Shown piece by piece: positions 15,254 to 18,962 of a DNA stretch of 18,962 nucleotides. Source of the DNA: an uncultured Sphingomonadales bacterium (lineage in GTDB: Bacteria; Pseudomonadota; Alphaproteobacteria; Sphingomonadales; Sphingomonadaceae). Numbering within the stretch: the stretch's first letter is position 1; each line of letters starts with the position of its first letter. The notes below the pieces were generated by a model. The model was not told where the DNA came from. It worked only from the letters and a program-made list of their open reading frames with translations, and did no database searches. The stretch spans positions 1 to 18,962 of the forward strand of contig CAJBSR010000313.1 in assembly GCA_903958285.1 (NCBI GenBank). The letters run 5' to 3'. Position numbers and translations under genes: made by a program.

Positions 15254-16136
15254 GTTCACAGCGACGCTCATAGCAGCAGACCGGTTTGATGCAGGTGATA
15301 TTTCAACCGCTGCAGACCGCGTGGCACAAAGCGGCGCTTCGGTCCTGTCGTCCGGCTGGATTGAAGACGGCAAGGCGCTGGATGTGGCGTTTACGGGAGA
15401 CGCCGCCGCCGTCCGCGCCGCCGTTGAGGGCGCCTTTGATCGCACCGATGCCATCGTCCAAAAGACGGCCGACCGCGCGCGCAAATTGATTGTCGCGGAC
15501 ATGGATTCGACGATGATCACCATTGAGTGCATCGATGAATTGGCCGACTATGCCGGCATCAAGCCGCAGATCGCCGAAGTCACGGAACGCGCCATGCGCG
15601 GGGAACTCGACTTTGAAGAGGCGCTGCGCAGCCGCGTGGCCTTGCTCAAAGGGTTGTCTGAGAATGTCATCGACCAATGCCTTGTCGAGCGCGTCGTCAT
15701 TATGCCCGGCGCACGCGCATTGGTGCAGACGATCCGCGCCCATGGCGGTATGGCGATCCTTGTGTCAGGCGGCTTCACCCGCTTTGCCGATCCCGTTGCG
15801 ACAGAAATCGGTTTCAACAAGGCCATCGCCAATCGCCTTGGGATCAGGGACGGCATGCTGACCGGACAGGTTGAGGGCGACATCGTCGGCGCTCAAACCA
15901 AGCGGAAGACGTTGATCGATACTTTGTCCGCTTATGAACTTCGCTCCTCCGCCAGCCTTGCTGTGGGTGACGGGGCGAATGACATCCCCATGATTGAGGC
16001 GGCGGGACTGGGCGTGGCCTATCACGCCAAGCCGAAAACAGCCGCGGCCGCCGCGGCCCGGGTGGACCATGGCGACCTGACGGCCATCCTTTACGCAATG
16101 GGCTATCCGCGCAGCGCCTGGGCCTGCGCGGACTAA
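15252..16136 (+). CDS. serB: Phosphoserine phosphatase SerB
   Basis: SerB dephosphorylates O-phosphoserine to serine, the last step of serine synthesis. The 294-residue protein has an N-terminal region of about 78 residues resembling the degenerate ACT-like domain of alphaproteobacterial SerB, then a HAD phosphatase core: motif I DMDSTMI with Asp83 (nucleophile) and Asp85, the SerB-specific [12 protein letters not shown] cap region, motif [11 protein letters not shown], a lysine in AQTKRKTL, and motif [29 protein letters not shown] 15252 is taken because it gives [10 protein letters not shown], a common N-terminus for these enzymes; upstream GGATGG is only a weak ribosome binding site. The start overlaps the divergent miaA start. 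The 3' end lies 13 bases from the convergent SPOR gene with no terminator in between. Confidence 0.94.
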   Translation: MFTATLIAADRFDAGDISTAADRVAQSGASVLSSGWIEDGKALDVAFTGDAAAVRAAVEGAFDRTDAIVQKTADRARKLIVADMDSTMITIECIDELADYAGIKPQIAEVTERAMRGELDFEEALRSRVALLKGLSENVIDQCLVERVVIMPGARALVQTIRAHGGMAILVSGGFTRFADPVATEIGFNKAIANRLGIRDGMLTGQVEGDIVGAQTKRKTLIDTLSAYELRSSASLAVGDGANDIPMIEAAGLGVAYHAKPKTAAAAAARVDHGDLTAILYAMGYPRSAWACAD

Positions 16137-16149
16137 GCTTCCGCCGACT

Positions 16150-17409
16150 TTACGGTGCGATGGGGAAGCAACCCTGTCCCGCTGCTTGGGCTGACTTGCA
16201 GACCCGATCCGCATCGGCACGGGAGGCAAGGGGTCCGGCCTGTAGACGGGTTATGCTTGCCGCTTTGACCAGATAAGGCTGGAGGCCACCAAGTCCGGAA
16301 ATCCGTCCTTTGAGCTGGCTCCATTGTGCCTTCGCCTTGCTCTCCTCGCTAAAGGCACCCAGTTGGACGCGCCAACCCTTGCCGGCAATCGGCTTGGCCT
16401 TTGGCGCAGGCGCTTTTGCAACGCTAGGCTTTGGCGCGACCTGTTTCGGCGGAACTGCGCGCGGCGGGACACGGACTGGCCGGGGCTGTTCTTCATAAGT
16501 CGGCGCTTCATAAGCAGGCATGCTGTAATCCGGCTCCGGCTCCGGCTCATTGGCGGCGGGCGCAGGGCCCTGCCACTGCGGCTCAGGCGCTGCCTCCACC
16601 GGCAATTGGGCAGGGCGTTCCGCAGGCGATACAGCGCGACGCGGCGGCGGCAGCGCGCTGCGGCTTGAAGTCATCAGCGGCGCGCGTGATTGCGAGACCG
16701 GTGCTGTACGCACAGGTGCGGGCATGTCCGGCTTCATCGGCTGGACGCTCACAGGCGGAAGTGGCGCTGGAATGGGGTCAACCGCCGCCAACTTCGGTCG
16801 GCTGCTGGCCAATTCCATATCGCGGGCAAGGGCCAGACCCTTTTGCCGTTGTTCGAGGGGAATGAACTTGTCCATCTGCGCCAGGCTGGAAGAAGCCCGG
16901 GCAAGGCCCGTCGCCGACGCGCGCGTCATCAGGGCGTAGGCCGTCGTCCAGTCCTTTTCAGCAAAGTCGCCGTTGAACAGGGACGTTGCCAGAACATACT
17001 GCGCGCGCGGATCACCGCGGTTGGCCGAGCGGCGGACCATCGGCATCGCGTTCTGCCGGTCACCATTCTGGAACATGATCAGTCCCAGATTGTCTTCGGC
17101 CTGAAGATGGCCCTGCGCTGCTGCGCGGCGATACCAATCCTCTGCTGCTTTCATGTCCACCGGAACACTGCGGCCAAAGCGGTAGGCTTGTGCCAAATTA
17201 AATTGCGCATCGGCATCGCCTTTGATGGCCAGCGGACGCCAAAGTTTTACAGCGGTCGCGTAATCACCCGATTCCCACGCTTCGACGCCGCGTTTGACAT
17301 CGTTGGTCTGCAACGGTTGGGCCGACGCTTGGCGGGATTGCGCAAATGATTGAGTTACAGGCACAATCATGACCGCCGCACACAGCGCCGCCGACAAAGT
17401 TAATCTCAT
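16150..17409 (-). CDS. Exported Sel1-repeat and SPOR-domain protein
   Basis: A 419-residue envelope protein. It begins with a signal peptide (MRLTLSAALCAAVMIVPVTQ, cleavage probably after SFAQ), followed by about four Sel1-like (TPR-related) repeats at about residues 34-165 (YATAVKLWRPLAIKGDADAQ, AAEDWYRRAAAQGHLQAEDN, DPRAQYVLATSLFNGDF), a long Pro/Ala-rich linker (about 175-340) and a C-terminal SPOR domain (346-419; WRVQLGAFSEESKAKAQW). SPOR domains bind denuded glycan strands and often send proteins to the division septum, so a periplasmic role at the septum or in cell-wall remodelling is likely; the client is unknown. I prefer ATG 17409 (GGGGA upstream) over the TTG two codons earlier. 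The gene is divergent from the ParA-like gene and their shared region has two CtrA-like sites. Confidence 0.85.
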   Translation of the reverse strand: MRLTLSAALCAAVMIVPVTQSFAQSRQASAQPLQTNDVKRGVEAWESGDYATAVKLWRPLAIKGDADAQFNLAQAYRFGRSVPVDMKAAEDWYRRAAAQGHLQAEDNLGLIMFQNGDRQNAMPMVRRSANRGDPRAQYVLATSLFNGDFAEKDWTTAYALMTRASATGLARASSSLAQMDKFIPLEQRQKGLALARDMELASSRPKLAAVDPIPAPLPPVSVQPMKPDMPAPVRTAPVSQSRAPLMTSSRSALPPPRRAVSPAERPAQLPVEAAPEPQWQGPAPAANEPEPEPDYSMPAYEAPTYEEQPRPVRVPPRAVPPKQVAPKPSVAKAPAPKAKPIAGKGWRVQLGAFSEESKAKAQWSQLKGRISGLGGLQPYLVKAASITRLQAGPLASRADADRVCKSAQAAGQGCFPIAP

Positions 17410-17458
17410 CTTCAATCCCCCGATACGCGTGGTTTGGAGATAGCTATACGAAATAGCC

Positions 17459-17473
17459 TTAACGTCGCCTTAC
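17459..17473. promoter_or_regulatory. CtrA-like site 1, upstream of the SPOR gene
   Basis: TTAA-N7-TTAC (17459-17462 and 17470-17473) matches the CtrA half-site pair TTAA-N7-TTAA in 7 of 8 positions with exact spacing. It is about 50 bases upstream of the SPOR gene start. CtrA is the cell-cycle and motility response regulator of alphaproteobacteria. This is a pattern match without conservation data. Confidence 0.4.
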
Positions 17474-17525
17474 CCTTGCTTGAATTGGGCTTATGTCCAT
17501 GGCGGCGCAAATTGCCGCCACAGCG

Positions 17526-17540
17526 TTAACCTAAATTTAG
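17526..17540. promoter_or_regulatory. CtrA-like site 2 with embedded palindrome, upstream of the ParA-like gene
   Basis: TTAA-N7-TTAG (17526-17529 and 17537-17540) again matches 7 of 8 CtrA positions with exact spacing. The last ten bases form the perfect palindrome CTAAATTTAG (17531-17540), which could alternatively be an operator for the ribbon-helix-helix protein encoded downstream. It lies 55 bases before the ParA start. Confidence 0.4.
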
Positions 17541-17594
17541 CCACCCCCATGGCAGGGATGCAGGAACAGTTATTCATGACCGGGGGTCCAATCT

Positions 17595-18311
17595 ATGCGC
17601 GTTCTCGCGTTGGCGTCACAAAAGGGTGGGTCGGGTAAGACAACTCTGTCAGGCCATCTCGCCGTGCAGGCGCAATTGTCGGGTGCAGGCCCGGTCGTTC
17701 TGATCGACATTGATCCGCAAGGGTCGCTGGCCGATTGGTGGAACGAACGCGAGGCAGAACTGCCCGCTTTTGCCCAGACTACAGTTGCCCGCTTGGCTTC
17801 CGATCTGGAAGTTCTGCGCCAGCAAGGCTTCCGCCTCGCCGTCATTGATACCCCGCCCGCCATCACCATGGCGATCCAGAGCGTGATCCAGGTCGCCGAA
17901 CTGATCGTCATTCCAACCCGCCCAAGCCCGCACGATTTGCGCGCCGTGGGCGCCACGGTCGATCTGTGCGATCGTGCAGGCAAGCCTTTGATCTTCGTCG
18001 TCAACGCAGCGACGCCCAAGGCCAAGATTACTTATGAAGCCGCCGTCGCGCTGTCGCAGCATGGCACGGTCGCCCCGGTCACGCTCCACCATCGCACCGA
18101 TTATGCAGCCTCGATGATCGACGGTCGTACGGTGATGGAAGTCGACCCCAATGGTCGTTCTGCCGGCGAAGTCCGCGAGCTGTGGACCTATATTTCAGAC
18201 CGTCTGGAAAAGAACTTCCGTCGTACGGTGTTCAGTGCCCCCGGCGTCGGGACGGCTCCGGGCTTTCAGCGTTCGGTCACAGGCGGCTTCGGCCGTCGCG
18301 TCACCCAGTAA
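17595..18311 (+). CDS. ParA/MinD-family ATPase without a ParB partner
   Basis: A 238-residue cytoplasmic ATPase of the ParA type. The deviant Walker A KGGSGKTT (residues 10-17) keeps the signature lysine at 10 and Lys15; Walker A' is VVLIDIDPQGS with Asp38 and Asp40, and Walker B is LAVIDTPPA with Asp85. The core ends near residue 205 and is followed by an Arg/Gly-rich, probably disordered tail (FSAPGVGTAPGFQRSVTGGF). There is no N-terminal helix-turn-helix, as in small ParA proteins such as ParF, Soj and orphan positioning ATPases. Starting at MRVLALASQKGG is normal for the family. The next gene, 12 bases downstream, encodes a ribbon-helix-helix-like partner. The pair could position a chromosome region, protein cluster or other cargo; the chromosomal ParAB is not seen here and this looks like a separate system. 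Confidence 0.88.
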   Translation: MRVLALASQKGGSGKTTLSGHLAVQAQLSGAGPVVLIDIDPQGSLADWWNEREAELPAFAQTTVARLASDLEVLRQQGFRLAVIDTPPAITMAIQSVIQVAELIVIPTRPSPHDLRAVGATVDLCDRAGKPLIFVVNAATPKAKITYEAAVALSQHGTVAPVTLHHRTDYAASMIDGRTVMEVDPNGRSAGEVRELWTYISDRLEKNFRRTVFSAPGVGTAPGFQRSVTGGFGRRVTQ

Positions 18312-18323
18312 GGGAGACCGACG

Positions 18324-18962
18324 ATGAACGAACCCAAGCCTTTGGCTTCCCTTTCTTCCAATCTTCTGGCCCGCAAAGGTCAGGCAGCGCCTGCCATGCG
18401 CCGTCAGGGCATGATGTCTATGATGACCGAAGCGACGGCTTCGGGCGCGGCCGAAACCAATGCTCTGGAGGATTTGGGCTGGAACGACATGGGCCAAGAT
18501 TCGGATTACACGCCGGGTCAGGCTGGTCGCGCCGGTCTGTCACCGATGGCCGTATCGCATGACGCACCTGAGGTGTCGCCGCAGGTCGCTCCGATTTCAG
18601 CTAAGGTGGATCTGGATCAAGTCGAAACTTCGGTGCCTGAAGTCGTGCTGCAGCAGCGCGCTTTGGAACGTGACACATCTGCTCCGACGCCAGTCTTTGC
18701 AGCACCAGAGCCTGAAACTGTGGCGCCTGCATTCGTGCCGAAGCCAGCTCCGCGTGTTGCCAACCGTGCGGCACCGGGATCGCGCGGGAAGGCGGCGTTC
18801 ACGCTGCGGCTGGATGCCGACCGTCATCTGCAATTGCGGCTGGCCTGTGCGTTGAGCCACCGCTCTGCCCAGCAGATCGTGACGGAAGCGCTCGATGCCT
18901 ATCTCGGCAGTTTGCCACTTACTGAACAGCTCGCGGCCATCCGCACGACGGGCAAAGCCTAA
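18324..18962 (+). CDS. Putative ParA partner with C-terminal ribbon-helix-helix-like region
   Basis: A 212-residue protein I do not recognise as a named family. Three parts are visible. The N-terminus (about residues 8-28) holds a basic amphipathic segment, SSNLLARKGQAAPAMRRQ, of the sort by which ParA partners often touch and stimulate the ATPase. The middle (about 35-153) is low-complexity, rich in Pro, Ala, Val and acidic residues and probably disordered. The C-terminus from 154 reads as a ribbon-helix-helix-like unit: a strand KAAFTLRLDA, helix DRHLQLRLACALS, turn, helix SAQQIVTEALDAYLGSL. AGGGAGA (18311-18317) precedes ATG 18324, and the TAA is the last codon in the window. The layout resembles ParG-like or adaptor proteins that work with an upstream ParA; function is inferred only from this pairing. 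Confidence 0.7.
   Translation: MNEPKPLASLSSNLLARKGQAAPAMRRQGMMSMMTEATASGAAETNALEDLGWNDMGQDSDYTPGQAGRAGLSPMAVSHDAPEVSPQVAPISAKVDLDQVETSVPEVVLQQRALERDTSAPTPVFAAPEPETVAPAFVPKPAPRVANRAAPGSRGKAAFTLRLDADRHLQLRLACALSHRSAQQIVTEALDAYLGSLPLTEQLAAIRTTGKA

Noticed and set aside
15252..15485. SerB N-terminal region as a separate fused protein
   Set aside because: About 80 residues of degenerate ACT-like sequence before the HAD core is normal for alphaproteobacterial SerB.
17501..17519. GGCGGC/GCCGCC stem as terminator upstream of the ParA-like gene
   Set aside because: It is in a divergent promoter region with no gene reading into it and no T-run; short GC dyads are expected at this base composition.
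17558..17638. 26-codon upstream ORF overlapping the ParA start
   Set aside because: No properly spaced ribosome binding site and no recognisable content; it could be a chance frame through the parA start.

Overview
The window reads as a chromosomal segment of a flagellated alphaproteobacterium, most likely a member of the Sphingomonadales. The reasons are the high GC content, the alphaproteobacterial style of MotB, IlvB and MiaA, the serB/miaA divergent pair, and a TGAGCCTGTCGAAG-type intergenic repeat of a kind I associate with sphingomonads and some other proteobacteria. This assignment is an inference from sequence feel, not from a search. There is no plasmid, phage, IS or CRISPR signature. 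Almost every base is coding, and no gene-free stretch exceeds about 260 bp.

Layout. (1) 3-4910, plus strand: the tail of a flagellar operon, flgI (5' end outside the window), a single-domain FlgJ-type rod-binding protein, flgK, flgL, motA and motB. Several genes are translationally coupled (GTGA and ATGA overlaps). (2) 4911-6750, minus strand: leuA, abutting motB tail to tail. It is preceded by a previously unlabelled 14-residue, leucine-rich leader peptide (four CTT codons) with overlapping alternative RNA hairpins, which I interpret as a leucine attenuator. (3) 6829-8426, plus strand: a PaaI-like hotdog thioesterase and an EPHX1-type epoxide hydrolase. They face a minus-strand Baeyer-Villiger-type flavin monooxygenase (8543-10054) across an inverted-repeat element. 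(4) 10169-14227, minus strand: ilvB-ilvN-ilvC (first two shared steps of branched-chain amino acid synthesis) with a good terminator, then a periplasmic YceI protein whose likely promoter overlaps that terminator. (5) 14309-16136: miaA (minus) and serB (plus), divergent and sharing the two central bases of one CATG as their start codons. (6) 16150-18962: a Sel1/SPOR envelope protein (minus) divergent from a ParA-type ATPase plus a partner with a C-terminal ribbon-helix-helix-like region. Two CtrA-like TTAA-N7-TTA(C/G) sites lie between them.

Functionally, regions 2 and 4 together supply leucine, isoleucine and valine precursors. Only leuA shows a peptide attenuator; ilvB appears to use an ordinary promoter buried in the end of miaA. 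The least characterised piece is the ParA/RHH pair, which resembles a minimal positioning or segregation module without a ParB. The most concrete new element is the leuA leader.
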